In this document: positions 53,581 through 62,692 of the stretch, one piece after another
How positions within the stretch are numbered: the first letter of the stretch is position 1
Layout of the letters: each line of letters opens with the position of its first letter
NCBI GenBank assembly: GCA_965277425.1
Contig: CBDICR010000007.1
Coordinates: 1,488,001 to 1,552,000 of the forward strand
DNA: 64,000 bases
DNA from: Poindextera sp965277425
GTDB lineage: Bacteria; Pseudomonadota; Alphaproteobacteria; Caulobacterales; Caulobacteraceae
Direction of reading: 5' to 3'
The notes under the pieces: model-generated
The model's input: only the letters and a program-made list of their open reading frames with translations
Databases searched by the model: none
Told to the model about the DNA's origin: nothing
Program-made: the position numbers and the translations under genes

Positions 53581-55578
53581 GTGAAAAAGGCATTGATGCG
53601 TCGACTGGCGTGGCTCCTGCCCATCCTGGCGGGAACCTTGATGATGATGGCGGTTGTGGTGATCAACGGACGCCCGTCCGTGTTCACCGACACCGACGAC
53701 TATTATGTCGAGGGCCGCACCCTGGTTCTGGGCGTCGCCCAGGCAATGGGGATCACGAAACCCGCGCCGCCGCCCACCGACCCGCAGGACATCGCCGACG
53801 CCCGGCAACTGGCGGCCGACCTGCATATGTCGCACACCGAGATCGGCGCGCGATCGCCCTTCTATGGCGCCTTTCTCTACATAACCCAGAAGATCGGCAC
53901 GATCTGGCTGACCACCGCCGTGCAGGCCGTGATCGGCGCCTGGCTGATCTGGCTGATCTGGCGCACCGCCTGCCCGCGCGCCCCGCCCTGGACCGCCTAC
54001 GCCGCCGAGGCCGCCGCGGCCGTCGGCTCGACCCTGCCCTTCTTCGCCGGCTTCATGATGCCGGACGTTTTCGCGGGCTATGCGAGCTTGGCGGCGGTGC
54101 TGATCCTGGTCTTCTGGGAGCGCTTGAAGATCCTGGAGCGGCTGGCCCTGGCCGGCCTGCTGGCCTTTTGCATGGTCATCCACACCTCGCACCTGCTCGA
54201 CGTCATCGCGATCGCCGTCGTGGCGGTGGCCGGATTTGTTCTGTTCAAGGCGCCGCGCGAACGGGCGTCCGCGGCCATGTTCACGGTCATCGGCGCGATC
54301 CTGGCCACCTTGCTGATCAACGCCGCCTATAAGGAGTCGGTCCAGATCAAGACCGGCGACGAGCTGCGCCGCCCGCCCTTCCTGGCCATGCGCGTGATCG
54401 CCGACGGGCCTGGCCGGACCTATCTGCGCCAGGCCTGCGGCGCCGGAGCGACCTGGACCCTGTGCCGGTTCCGCAACCTGCCGAACACCGATTCGCAGGA
54501 CATGCTTTGGTCCGACGACCGCTCCAAGGGCATCTTCAACGTCACCAGCTACGATAACCGGCTGAAGATGGAGCAGGAGGAGAACAGCTTCGTCCTGCAC
54601 GCCATCGCCTCGGATCCGCTCGGTCAGGTCGTCGCCTCCATGAAGAACTGGGGCGATCAGCTGCTCATGGTCTATCTCGACGATCCCTTGCGCAATCCGC
54701 ACTACTATCTGACCAACGCCTACTGGAGCACGACCAACCTTCCCTGGCTGATCAACCACGCTGCCGATTGCGGCCGCGATCAGTGGGGCTGCGGCGCAAG
54801 GCTGACCATGGACGGCTCGGTCTGGCTGCACGGCGGCCTCTTCCTGCTTGGGCTTGCGATCATCGGCTGGCGGGTGAGCCGATACGATATCCTCCAGGCG
54901 ATCGGGTCCGGCGCGCTCACCTGGAAGGACGACCGCTCGCGGCTGATGATGACGCTCGGGCTTTTGCTGACGATGGTCTTGGTCAACGCCTTCGTCTGCG
55001 GCGCCCTGTCCGGGCCGTTCGCGCGCTATCAGGCGCGCATCACCTGGCTGGTCAGCCTCGGCGCGGCGCTGTCGGTGATTTCGGTGGCGCCGGCGAAGGT
55101 GACGCTGCCGGCCTGGGCGGTCCGGTTTCGCGGCCATCCCCTGGTCTCGGCGTTCGAGCGGCGGTTCGACTGGTCCTTCATCCGCTTCGGCCTGGTCGGG
55201 ACCGCCGGGTTCATCGTCCATGCGTCGATCCTGAACCTCATGGTCTATGGGGTCGGCGCCAACCGCTATCTGGGCTGGCTGGCGGGGTTCGCCGTCGCGG
55301 TGACCACGACCCTGCTGCTCAATCGCGCCTTCACCTTCCGGCGTCCCAGTCATCACGGCCCCTGGCGGCAGGCGGCGCTCTACCTCATGGTTCAAGGCGC
55401 CGGCGCGGCGGCCAATTTCGCCACCTATGTCGCGGCGATCGCGCTCTTCCCGTCGCTGGGGCGGATGCTGCTGATCCCGCTCGCCATGGGCTCGATCGCC
55501 GGCCTGTGCCTGACCTTTCTCGGCTCGAAACACCTGGCCTTCCGTCCGGCCAAGGTGGTCGAGGCGCCGTCCGCCTGA
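53581..55578 (+). CDS. Polytopic membrane protein with C-terminal GtrA domain
   Basis: 665 residues from a GTG. The first ~520 residues have a single helix, a periplasmic Asp-rich loop (VFTDTDDYYVEGRTLVLG), then several membrane helices with a large loop around 270-430, resembling polyprenyl-sugar-dependent glycosyltransferases. The last ~130 residues (FIRFGLVGTAGFIVHASILNLMVYGVGANRYLGWLAGFAVAVTTTLLLNRAFTF...SKHLAF) are a GtrA flippase-like domain. It is coupled to the upstream glycosyltransferase, suggesting a charge / flip / transfer pathway for envelope glycosylation. Confidence 0.82.
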   Translation: MKKALMRRLAWLLPILAGTLMMMAVVVINGRPSVFTDTDDYYVEGRTLVLGVAQAMGITKPAPPPTDPQDIADARQLAADLHMSHTEIGARSPFYGAFLYITQKIGTIWLTTAVQAVIGAWLIWLIWRTACPRAPPWTAYAAEAAAAVGSTLPFFAGFMMPDVFAGYASLAAVLILVFWERLKILERLALAGLLAFCMVIHTSHLLDVIAIAVVAVAGFVLFKAPRERASAAMFTVIGAILATLLINAAYKESVQIKTGDELRRPPFLAMRVIADGPGRTYLRQACGAGATWTLCRFRNLPNTDSQDMLWSDDRSKGIFNVTSYDNRLKMEQEENSFVLHAIASDPLGQVVASMKNWGDQLLMVYLDDPLRNPHYYLTNAYWSTTNLPWLINHAADCGRDQWGCGARLTMDGSVWLHGGLFLLGLAIIGWRVSRYDILQAIGSGALTWKDDRSRLMMTLGLLLTMVLVNAFVCGALSGPFARYQARITWLVSLGAALSVISVAPAKVTLPAWAVRFRGHPLVSAFERRFDWSFIRFGLVGTAGFIVHASILNLMVYGVGANRYLGWLAGFAVAVTTTLLLNRAFTFRRPSHHGPWRQAALYLMVQGAGAAANFATYVAAIALFPSLGRMLLIPLAMGSIAGLCLTFLGSKHLAFRPAKVVEAPSA

Positions 55579-55585
55579 ATTTGCT

Positions 55586-56596
55586 TCAGGCCGACCGGCT
55601 CACCGCGAAGTCGGCCAGATCCTCGAGCGCGACGCGCCAGTCGCCGCTCGTGAACACCGACAGCGTCGCCTTGGCGGTCCAGGCATAGTCGGCGGCGAGG
55701 TCGAGCGTGGCCTGCAGCGCCCCGGCGCCGACGATCAGCTCGCGCGCGCGGCGGAAATCGGCCTCGGTCTGCTCGCGCCGGCCGATGGCGCGCTCCCAGA
55801 AGGCGGCCTCGCGCGGCCCGGAGCGGGCGATGGCCAGCAGCAGCGGCAGCGTCGCCTTGCCCTCGCGGAAGTCGTCGCCGGCGTTCTTGCCAAGGGTCTC
55901 GGCCACGCCGCTGTAGTCGAGCGCGTCGTCGGTGAGCTGGAAGGCCAGGCCCAGATTGAGGCCGTAGGCGCGCAAGGCCGCAACCTTGGCTTCCGGCGCG
56001 CCGGCCGACACCGCGCCGGCCTCGGCGGACGCGGCGAACAGCTCGGCGGTCTTGGCCTTGATGATCTCCAGATAGGTGGCCTGGTCGAGATTGAGGTCGT
56101 GGGCGCGGGTCAGTTGCAGCACCTCGCCCTCGGCGATCACGCTGGAGGCCCTGGCCAGGATGTCCAGCGCGCGAATCGAGCCGGCCTCGACCATCAGCTC
56201 GAAGGCCCGGGCGAACAGGAAGTCGCCGACCAGGACGCTCGAAGCGCCGCCCCAGATCAGATGCGCGGCCACCTTGCCCCGGCGCAGCTTGGAGCCGTCG
56301 ACGACGTCGTCGTGCAACAGCGTCGCGGTATGGATGAACTCCACCGCCGTCGCCAGCTTCAGGCAGCTGTCGTCGCGGGCTTCGGCGAGCCTGGCGGCCG
56401 CCACGGTCAGAAGCGGCCGCAGCCGCTTGCCCTTGGCGCCGATCAGGTGATCGGCCAGCGCCGGGATGACCGAAACCGGGCTTTGCAGGCGCAGCGCGAT
56501 CAGCCGGTCGACCTCGGCCATATCGGCCTTGGCCAGGCTGACCAGCCTCTCGACGGAGCCCCTTACGGGCGCGGCTGCCGCCTTGGCTGCATCCAA
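55586..56596 (-). CDS. ispB: Long-chain polyprenyl diphosphate synthase (octaprenyl type)
   Basis: 336 residues from the TTG at 56596, which has AGGAG 9 bp upstream; an in-frame extension to 56680 crosses that ribosome site and is rejected. FARM motif: LLHDDVVDGSKLRRG (DDxxD). Second Asp motif: FQLTDDALDYSG. The GKRLRPLL start and GDFLFARAFELM follow the family. It makes the ubiquinone side chain by adding isopentenyl units. It is divergent from the TrmN6-like methyltransferase. Confidence 0.93.
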   Translation of the reverse strand: MDAAKAAAAPVRGSVERLVSLAKADMAEVDRLIALRLQSPVSVIPALADHLIGAKGKRLRPLLTVAAARLAEARDDSCLKLATAVEFIHTATLLHDDVVDGSKLRRGKVAAHLIWGGASSVLVGDFLFARAFELMVEAGSIRALDILARASSVIAEGEVLQLTRAHDLNLDQATYLEIIKAKTAELFAASAEAGAVSAGAPEAKVAALRAYGLNLGLAFQLTDDALDYSGVAETLGKNAGDDFREGKATLPLLLAIARSGPREAAFWERAIGRREQTEADFRRARELIVGAGALQATLDLAADYAWTAKATLSVFTSGDWRVALEDLADFAVSRSA

Positions 56597-56693
56597 AACC
56601 TTGAACTCCTGCCACAACCGCCGCTTTACCCGGCGACAATGGTGGGGGGATAGGTCAGGGTCAAGGCGAGCACAAGCCACGGCAAGGGCTTTG

Positions 56694-57452
56694 ATGGATC
56701 AATCCCCCGTTCAGGCCGATGTGAGCGAGGACCTGTTGCTCGGGGGGCGCCTGCGATTGCGCCAGCCGACCCTGGGTTATCGCGCCGGCCTCGACGCCGC
56801 CCTGCTGGCCGCCGCCTGCGACGCCAAGCCCGGCGAACGGGTGCTGGAAGCCGGCTGCGGCGTCGGCGCGGCGCTGCTGGCGGCGGCGGCGCGGCGGCCG
56901 GGCGCACACTTCACCGGCGTCGAGCGCGATCCGGCGGCGCTGGCGCTGGCCAAAGAAAACATCGCCCTGAACGGCCTCGGCGATCGGATCACGGCGATTG
57001 GCGGCGACGTCGCGGACGGGTTCCGGGCGCTAGGCCTGCCGCCGTTCGACGCAGCCCAGGCCAATCCGCCCTTCTTCGACGATCCCGGCGTCCTCCGCGG
57101 CCCGCACCCGGCGCGCCAGGCCGCCTATATCGCGCCCGAAGGCCTGGCCGCCTGGGCCCGTTTCCTGCTCATGGCGGTACGCGAAGGCGGGACCATCACC
57201 CTGATCCACCGCGCCGACCGGCTGGGCGACATCCTCAGCCTGCTCGCGCCCAAGGCCGGCTCGATCCGCATCCGCCCCGTGCAGCCCTTCGCCGACCAGC
57301 CAGCCAAGCGCGTGCTGGTCCGCGCCATCAAGACCGGCAGGGCCCCGTTGGTCCTCTTGCCGCCGCTGGTGCTGCACGACCGCACTGACGCCAAGCACAC
57401 GCCGGCGGCCGAAGCCATCCTGCGCGGCGAGGCGGCGCTGGACTGGACCTGA
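56694..57452 (+). CDS. TrmN6-like adenine N6-methyltransferase
   Basis: 252 residues from the ATG at 56694. Motif I is VLEAGCGVGAALLAAAAR, the acidic loop FTGVERDPAALALAKENIALN, and the catalytic motif IV is AQANPPFFDDPG (N-P-P-F), the hallmark of N6-adenine/TrmN6 (tRNA1-Val A37) enzymes. The N-terminal LLGGRLRLRQPTLGYRAGLDAALLAAAC is also typical. A tRNA substrate is the best guess; other small-RNA or protein-release-factor substrates are less likely. Confidence 0.85.
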   Translation: MDQSPVQADVSEDLLLGGRLRLRQPTLGYRAGLDAALLAAACDAKPGERVLEAGCGVGAALLAAAARRPGAHFTGVERDPAALALAKENIALNGLGDRITAIGGDVADGFRALGLPPFDAAQANPPFFDDPGVLRGPHPARQAAYIAPEGLAAWARFLLMAVREGGTITLIHRADRLGDILSLLAPKAGSIRIRPVQPFADQPAKRVLVRAIKTGRAPLVLLPPLVLHDRTDAKHTPAAEAILRGEAALDWT

Positions 57453-57473
57453 GACCTAGAAATGTATAACTTG

Positions 57474-57483
57474 TGTAGCTACA
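57474..57483 (+). promoter_or_regulatory. Candidate vapBC operator
   Basis: TGTAGCTACA is a perfect 10-bp palindrome 10 bp before the VapB start, just after a -10-like TATAAC (57465..57470) and touching the AGGAGG ribosome site. VapB-type antitoxins bind such palindromes to repress their own operon. Confidence 0.5.
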
Positions 57484-57493
57484 GGAGGCCCGC

Positions 57494-57751
57494 ATGACCG
57501 AGGCCAAGCTCTTCAAGGTCGGCGGCAGCCAGGCGGTGAGGCTGCCTAAGGAATTTCGCATGCCCGGCGACAAGGTGAATATCCGCAAGGAAGGCGATAG
57601 CGTCATCCTCGAGCCATTACCTGCCAAGCCGCGTCCAACGCTGGAAGAGAGCCGGGCATGGCTGGCCGAAATCCACGCCCTTGTGGGCGGTGAACCTATC
57701 GAACGCGATCAGCCGCCTATGCAGGAGCGTGACTGGAGCAAGTTCGATTGA
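57494..57751 (+). CDS. vapB: VapB-type antitoxin (AbrB/SpoVT fold)
   Basis: 85 residues behind a strong AGGAGG. The N-terminal swapped-hairpin DNA-binding domain is EAKLFKVGGSQAVRLPKEFRMPGDKVNIRKEGDSVILEP (S-Q-A-V-R-L-P-K). The C-terminal tail (ERDQPPMQERDWSKFD) is the usual toxin-binding peptide ending in W-x-x-F-D. It overlaps the toxin start by 4 bp. It neutralises VapC and represses the operon. Confidence 0.92.
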   Translation: MTEAKLFKVGGSQAVRLPKEFRMPGDKVNIRKEGDSVILEPLPAKPRPTLEESRAWLAEIHALVGGEPIERDQPPMQERDWSKFD

Positions 57752-58164
57752 GCGTCAGGTTGCTCGACACCTGCGTGCTGATCGACCTCATTCCTGGGAC
57801 GTGGCCGCTCATCGACCAGCGGTTCGGCGAAGCTCGACGAGCCGGTGAGGGCTTGATGCTTTCGACGGTTTCCGTCCTGGAGTTTCGTTTCGGCGCCGAG
57901 CGCTCTCGGCGCCGAGAGGGCCAGTTGGAGGGCCTTCGACGGATCATGACCGTCGTCGAAATCGCCGAGTTCAACGAAGACGACGCTATCGCGGCGGCGT
58001 CGACCAAGGCAGCTCTCGCCGCGCAAGGCCGTATGATAGGCCCCTATGACCTCATGATCGCCGGCCAAGCCCTGGCGCGGGGCTGGACCCTTGTGACCAG
58101 CAACGCGCGGGAATTCGGACGCGTTGCTGGCCTGACCTTCGAGGACTGGCGCGCGCCGGTCTAA
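57748..58164 (+). CDS. vapC: VapC-type PIN-domain ribonuclease toxin
   Basis: 138 residues from a TTG that overlaps the vapB stop. PIN acidic residues are in place: D7 in RLLDTCVLIDLI, E in TVSVLEFRFGAERS, D in MIGPYDLMIAGQAL, and N/D at TSNAREFGRV. VapC toxins cut tRNA or rRNA when free of VapB. The pair is complete and should be functional. Confidence 0.92.
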   Translation: MSVRLLDTCVLIDLIPGTWPLIDQRFGEARRAGEGLMLSTVSVLEFRFGAERSRRREGQLEGLRRIMTVVEIAEFNEDDAIAAASTKAALAAQGRMIGPYDLMIAGQALARGWTLVTSNAREFGRVAGLTFEDWRAPV

Positions 58165-59180
58165 TTCTTCGCTTTGTCGACCAGGGCGTTCTTGCTGATC
58201 CAGGGCATCATGGCGCGAAGCCGTGCGCCCACCTCCTCGATCGGATGCTCGGCGTTGCGGCGGCGCGTGGCCTTGAAGCTGGGCTGGCCGGCGGCGCATT
58301 CCACCATCCAGTCGCGCACGAAGCGGCCGGACTGGATGTCCTCCAGGATGCGCTTCATCTCGGCCTTGGTCTCGGCCGTCACCACGCGCGGGCCGGAGAC
58401 GTACTGGCCGAATTCGGCGGTGTTGGAGACCGAATAGTCCATGTTGGCGATGCCGCCCTCATAGATCAGGTCGACGATCAGCTTCACCTCGTGCAGGCAT
58501 TCGAAATAGGCCATTTCCGGCGCGTAGCCGGCCTCGACCAGGGTCTCGAAACCAGCCCGGATCAGCTCGACCAGGCCGCCGCAGAGCACGCTCTGCTCGC
58601 CGAACAGGTCGGTTTCGCATTCCTCGCGGAAGTTGGTCTCGATGATGCCCGAACGGCCGCCGCCGATCGCCGAGGCGTAGGCCAGGCCCAGATCGAGCGC
58701 GCCGCCGGTGGCGTCCTGTTCGACGGCGATCAGGCAGGGCACGCCGCCGCCCTTGACGTATTCGCCGCGCACGGTGTGGCCGGGACCCTTGGGCGCGACC
58801 ATCAGGACGTCGATGGTCGACTTAGGCTCGATGAGGCGGAAGTGGATGTTCAGCCCGTGCGCGAACAGCAGAGCCGCGCCGTCGCGGATATTGGGCGCGA
58901 TGTCGTTGCGGTAGATTTCGCCCTGCACCTCGTCGGGAGCGAGCATCATCAGCATGTCGGCCCAGCCGGCGGCCTCGGCCGCGGTCATGACGGTCAGGCC
59001 TTCGCTGGACGCCTTCTTCGCCGAGTCCGACCCCGGGCGCAGCGCCACCGCGACGGCCTTTACGCCCGAATCCCGCAAGTTCAGCGCATGGGCATGGCCT
59101 TGGCTGCCATAGCCGACGATGGCGATCTTCTTGTCGAGGATGCGAGCGAGATCGGCGTCGCGATCGTAATAGACGCGCAT
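58161..59180 (-). CDS. ilvC: Ketol-acid reductoisomerase
   Basis: 339 residues, the short class I form. It converts 2-acetolactate or 2-aceto-2-hydroxybutyrate to dihydroxy acids in branched-chain amino acid synthesis. NADP-binding is at IAVIGYGSQGHAHALNLRDSGVKAVAVALRPGS (here IVGYGSQGHAHALNLRDSG, with R/S after the second strand), the Mg site at GIIETNFREECETDLFGEQSVLCGG, and the C-terminal YSVSNTAEFGQYVSGPRVV. All are intact. Confidence 0.98.
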   Translation of the reverse strand: MRVYYDRDADLARILDKKIAIVGYGSQGHAHALNLRDSGVKAVAVALRPGSDSAKKASSEGLTVMTAAEAAGWADMLMMLAPDEVQGEIYRNDIAPNIRDGAALLFAHGLNIHFRLIEPKSTIDVLMVAPKGPGHTVRGEYVKGGGVPCLIAVEQDATGGALDLGLAYASAIGGGRSGIIETNFREECETDLFGEQSVLCGGLVELIRAGFETLVEAGYAPEMAYFECLHEVKLIVDLIYEGGIANMDYSVSNTAEFGQYVSGPRVVTAETKAEMKRILEDIQSGRFVRDWMVECAAGQPSFKATRRRNAEHPIEEVGARLRAMMPWISKNALVDKAKN

Positions 59181-59304
59181 GGTCAGGGTCTCCGGGGCGC
59201 GGGATGGGAGCGCACAGGCGAGGGGCCAGCGCGCGAGGGCCGCTTTCGACCGTTTTTTCCGCGCCCAGTCAAGCGCGCGCCCAAGCCCGCCCGCGACAAC
59301 GAAA

Positions 59305-59327
59305 CCCCCGGAGACAGGCTCCGGGGG
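59305..59327 (-). terminator. Rho-independent terminator after the RcnB-like gene
   Basis: CCCCCGGAG-N5-CTCCGGGGG, a perfect 9-bp stem, followed on the minus strand by TTTCGTTG. It lies 26 bp beyond the stop of the RcnB-like gene and separates it from ilvC. Confidence 0.8.
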
Positions 59328-59353
59328 CTGCGCTTAGGTCCTGGGATTCCGCG

Positions 59354-60088
59354 CTAGTAGAAGATGCCGGGGACCGACTCGACGACCGAGCCGTTGGAGG
59401 TGTCCACCAACAGCGCGTCCGGCCCGTTGCGGACCCACTCATAACCATAGGGCGGCACCGGCAGTTCGTAGTCATAATAGTCGTTGATGTACCACTGCGG
59501 GCCATACCATCCGAACGGCAGCACCTGACCGTAGAACCACGGGCGGTAATAGAAGCCCTGCGGCCCGTTCCAGGACCCGCCGCGCCAATGAAAGCGGGAG
59601 CCGGGGTTGAAGGTGTGCGGGAAATACTGCGCGCTGTAGTGCGGCCTGGCGCCGCCGGGACGGAAGCCGGGCGCACCGAAGCCCGGATGGCCTCCAACAT
59701 TGCCGGAATAGCCGGGACGGCCGGAATAGCCGGGACGACCGGGCATGCCAGCGCCGCCAGGACCGCCGGGCCGGTTGAATCCGCCTGGGTTTACAGCACC
59801 GCCGGGACGACTGGCGCCGCCTGGAAAGGCATGCGGCGCGCCGCCGCCGGGGTGCATGCCGCCGGGCGCCCCCCCGGGCGCTCCACCGGAGTGCATGCCG
59901 CCGGGAGGCCCGCCAGGATGCATTCCACCGCCGGGCGCGCCGCCGTGAGGCGCGCCGCCATGCGGCGGACCGCCCGCGGGATGTGGAGCACCGCCCGGGT
60001 GGTCGTTGTGATGGTCGCCGGGTTGGGCCAGCGCGCTCGTTCCGCTCATCAAGCAGAGCACAAGCGCCGCCGCTGCAATCCTCTTCAT
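59354..60088 (-). CDS. RcnB-like exported protein with a His/Gly/Pro-rich repeat region
   Basis: 244 residues from the ATG at 60088 (MKRIAAAALVLCLMSGTSALAQ signal peptide); the longer frame is not coding. The mature N-terminal ~110 residues are low-complexity H/G/P units (GGAPHGGAP, GGMHPGGP), suited to binding divalent metals. The C-terminal part (WYGPQWYINDYYDYELPVPPYGYEWVRNGPDALLVDTSNGSVVESVPGIFY) is the RcnB domain, known from the periplasmic nickel/cobalt homeostasis protein. A strong terminator follows. Confidence 0.82.
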   Translation of the reverse strand: MKRIAAAALVLCLMSGTSALAQPGDHHNDHPGGAPHPAGGPPHGGAPHGGAPGGGMHPGGPPGGMHSGGAPGGAPGGMHPGGGAPHAFPGGASRPGGAVNPGGFNRPGGPGGAGMPGRPGYSGRPGYSGNVGGHPGFGAPGFRPGGARPHYSAQYFPHTFNPGSRFHWRGGSWNGPQGFYYRPWFYGQVLPFGWYGPQWYINDYYDYELPVPPYGYEWVRNGPDALLVDTSNGSVVESVPGIFY

Positions 60089-60227
60089 GGGTCTCGCTCC
60101 TCTAAAGTCATGCTTGCGAATGCATGAGCTTTGATAAGGTGGACATTGGCGGCGCCGCCCTGAACGACACTTGAACGGTGCGCCCGACCGAGGTTCATCG
60201 TCCGCCAAGCCAGCCTGGAGCTTCACC

Positions 60228-60782
60228 ATGGCCGCAACCCCGGCTGATGTCACCGGATTTTGGACCGCGGCCGGCCCGGCCAAATGGTGGACCAAATCCG
60301 ACGCCTTCGACGAGGCCATTCGCCTGCGCTTCGAGCCCGTGCACCATGCCGCCGCGCGCGGCGCGTACGCCGCCTGGGAAGCGAGCGCGGACGGCGCGCT
60401 GGCGCTGGTGCTGCTGCTCGATCAATTTCCACGCAATCTCTGGCGCGGCTCGGCCCACGCCTTCGCCACCGATCCCCTGGCCAGGAGCGTGGCGAAACGG
60501 GCGGTGGAGACGGGCAAGGACAAGGCGACCGCGGCAGAGCTGCGCAGCTTTTTCTACATGCCCTTCATGCATTCCGAGGACCTGTCCGACCAGGACATGG
60601 CCGTCGCCCTGTTCGAGGCCTACGACGCCGAGACCGGCGATCTGAGCACGCTGAAATACGCCGTCGAGCACCGCGACATCATCCGCCGGTTCGGGCGGTT
60701 TCCGCATCGCAATCCCATGCTCGGGCGCGCCATGACCACCGAGGAGCGTGCCTTTCTCGACGGCGGCGGCTTTGCCGGATAG
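60228..60782 (+). CDS. DUF924 family protein
   Basis: 184 residues from the ATG at 60228, behind CTGGAG. The DUF924 hallmarks are FWTAAGPAKWWTKSDAFDEAIRLRF, LALVLLLDQFPRNLWRGSAHAFATDPLARSVA, and FFYMPFMHSEDLSDQDMAVALF. It is an all-helical cytosolic protein of unknown biochemical function. It is followed by thyA 74 bp downstream. Confidence 0.9.
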   Translation: MAATPADVTGFWTAAGPAKWWTKSDAFDEAIRLRFEPVHHAAARGAYAAWEASADGALALVLLLDQFPRNLWRGSAHAFATDPLARSVAKRAVETGKDKATAAELRSFFYMPFMHSEDLSDQDMAVALFEAYDAETGDLSTLKYAVEHRDIIRRFGRFPHRNPMLGRAMTTEERAFLDGGGFAG

Positions 60783-60856
60783 CCAAAACGAAGTTGTGGA
60801 CGGGGGCTCGCGTTTCGGTGGCCGAAAGCCTGATTCTGCCGCACACTGTCCTGCTC

Positions 60857-61681
60857 ATGAACGCCCATGCCGCCATCGCCGCCCATCCCGAGAGGCAATA
60901 TCTCGACCTGCTGGCGGACATCCTGGCCAATGGCGTGCGGCGTGACGATCGCACCGGCGTCGGCACGCTGGGCGTTTTCGGCCGGCAGATGCGCTTCGAC
61001 CTGGCTCAGGGCTTTCCGCTGCTCACCACCAAGAAACTGCATTTCAAGTCGATCCTGTTCGAGCTGCTCTGGTTCCTGCGCGGCGACACCAATGTACGCT
61101 GGCTGCAGGATCGCGGCGTCAGCATCTGGGACGCGTGGGCCGACGAGGCCGGCGAGCTTGGCCCGGTCTACGGCAAGCAATGGCGCTCCTGGGCCGCGCC
61201 GGACGGCCGGACGATCGACCAGATCGCCAATGTCGTCCGCTCCATCCGCCAAAACCCCGCCAGCCGTCGCCACATCGTCACCGCCTGGAACCCGGCCGAT
61301 GTCGACGACATGGCGCTGCCGCCCTGCCATTGCCTGTTCCAGTTCTTCGTCGCCGAGGGCCAGCTGTCCTGCCAACTCTACCAACGCTCGGCCGACATCT
61401 TCCTGGGCGTGCCGTTCAACATCGCCAGCTACGCGCTCCTGACCCTGATGGTGGCCGAGGTCACCGGCCTTCAGCCTGGCGAGTTCGTGCACAGCTTCGG
61501 CGACGCCCACCTCTATCTGAACCACGTCGAACAGGCGCAGCGCCAGCTTCAGCGCCAGCCCCTGCCCTTTCCGAAAGTGAGGCTGGCGGCCAAGACCGAC
61601 CTGTTCGCCTTCGCGTACGAAGACTTCGCCCTGGAGGGCTATGCCGCCCATCCGGCCATCAAGGCGCCGATCGCGGTTTGA
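60857..61681 (+). CDS. thyA: Thymidylate synthase
   Basis: 274 residues from the ATG at 60857. It methylates dUMP to dTMP with methylene-tetrahydrofolate. The catalytic Cys is in ALPPCHCLFQFFV; QLYQRSADIFLGVPFNIASYALL binds dUMP and the cofactor; the N-terminal DRTGVGTLGVFGRQMRFDL loop has the phosphate-binding Arg. The stop overlaps the folA start, so the dTMP and folate-recycling enzymes are co-translated. Confidence 0.97.
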   Translation: MNAHAAIAAHPERQYLDLLADILANGVRRDDRTGVGTLGVFGRQMRFDLAQGFPLLTTKKLHFKSILFELLWFLRGDTNVRWLQDRGVSIWDAWADEAGELGPVYGKQWRSWAAPDGRTIDQIANVVRSIRQNPASRRHIVTAWNPADVDDMALPPCHCLFQFFVAEGQLSCQLYQRSADIFLGVPFNIASYALLTLMVAEVTGLQPGEFVHSFGDAHLYLNHVEQAQRQLQRQPLPFPKVRLAAKTDLFAFAYEDFALEGYAAHPAIKAPIAV

Positions 61682-62202
61682 CGGCGCCCATCCTCACCCT
61701 CGGGCCGGTGGCGCGGGCCGCCAACGGTGTTATCGGGCGTGGCGGCGCCCTGCCCTGGCGCATCGCGACCGACATCGCCCATTTCAAGACGCTGACGCTC
61801 GGCAAGCCGGTGATCATGGGCCGCAAGACCTGGGACAGCCTGCCGCGCCGGCCGCTGCCCGGCCGCACCAACATCGTGCTGACCCGCGACGGCTCGTTCG
61901 AACCGGCCAAGGCGGTCCGTTGCGAGGACTTCTCGGAAGCCGTGCAGATCGCCCGCGAGCAGGCTTCGGAGGACGGCGTCGCCGAGGTCTGCGTCATCGG
62001 CGGGGCGGCCCTCTTCGCGCTCGCCCTACCCCGCGCCGGGCGCATCTACCTGACCGAGATCGAGGCGCAGGTTGCCGGCGACGTGAGCTTCCCGCCTTTC
62101 GACGAGAGCGGGTGGGTCGAGGTCAGCCGCGAGGCGCATCCCGCCGGCCAGGACGACGAGCATCCTTTCGTGTTCAGGACGCTGGAGCGGAGATCAGTCT
62201 GA
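61678..62202 (+). CDS. folA: Dihydrofolate reductase
   Basis: 174 residues from the TTG at 61678, overlapping the thyA stop (TTGA). Family features: ANGVIGRGGALPWRIATDIAHFKTLTLGKPVIMGRKTWDSLPRRPLPGRTNIVLTR, with the D of the active site in ATDIAHFK, and VCVIGGAALFALALPRAGRIYLTEI. It restores tetrahydrofolate used by ThyA. Its 3' end overlaps the convergent DUF29 gene by 9 bp. Confidence 0.95.
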   Translation: MTAPILTLGPVARAANGVIGRGGALPWRIATDIAHFKTLTLGKPVIMGRKTWDSLPRRPLPGRTNIVLTRDGSFEPAKAVRCEDFSEAVQIAREQASEDGVAEVCVIGGAALFALALPRAGRIYLTEIEAQVAGDVSFPPFDESGWVEVSREAHPAGQDDEHPFVFRTLERRSV

Positions 62203-62631
62203 GGACAGCTCGGCCCGATAGGCGATGACGGCCTCGAAAGTCAGCCCTGGCTGATTTGCAAAATCTTCGAGGCTCAAGCCCGTTTCGATCGCCGCGATCT
62301 CTTGGGCGTCTTCGCAGGCCTTGGCCCAAATCCGATCGAGCGCAGCCTTCAAGGATGGACTTTCGCCGAGCAGGTCCTGCAGCTCGCGCTGCTGAATCCG
62401 GATGGTCGCCATCCAGCTCCGCGACCGCATTTGCGGTTGGGCCTCCCCCTTGAGAATATGCGTCAGCAGCACGACCAGGCGGCTGCGCAGCTCACGCCGC
62501 TCGCTGCGTCCCAAATCCTCGACCTCCTCCAGCAGGTTTTCCCAGTCGAGTTCATTGGCGCTGCGACGCTTCAGCGCGTCGGCCTGATCCTGAGTCCAGG
62601 CAAAAAAATCGTGGTCGTAGAGCTTGTTCAA
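62194..62631 (-). CDS. DUF29 family protein
   Basis: 145 residues. The opening LYDHDFFAWTQDQADALKRRSANELDWENLLEEVEDLGRSERRELRSRLVVLLTHILK is the DUF29 signature (Y-x-x-D-F-x-x-W ... E-L-D-W-x-x-L-x-E-E-I-E). Function is unknown; such proteins are common in cyanobacteria and proteobacteria and often numerous per genome. It is convergent with folA. Confidence 0.88.
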   Translation of the reverse strand: MNKLYDHDFFAWTQDQADALKRRSANELDWENLLEEVEDLGRSERRELRSRLVVLLTHILKGEAQPQMRSRSWMATIRIQQRELQDLLGESPSLKAALDRIWAKACEDAQEIAAIETGLSLEDFANQPGLTFEAVIAYRAELSSD

Positions 62632-62692
62632 TGGCTATGTCCGGGACGCTCGATCGCCATAATGCCTGAAAAAATTATCGGGAGTAACGTCC

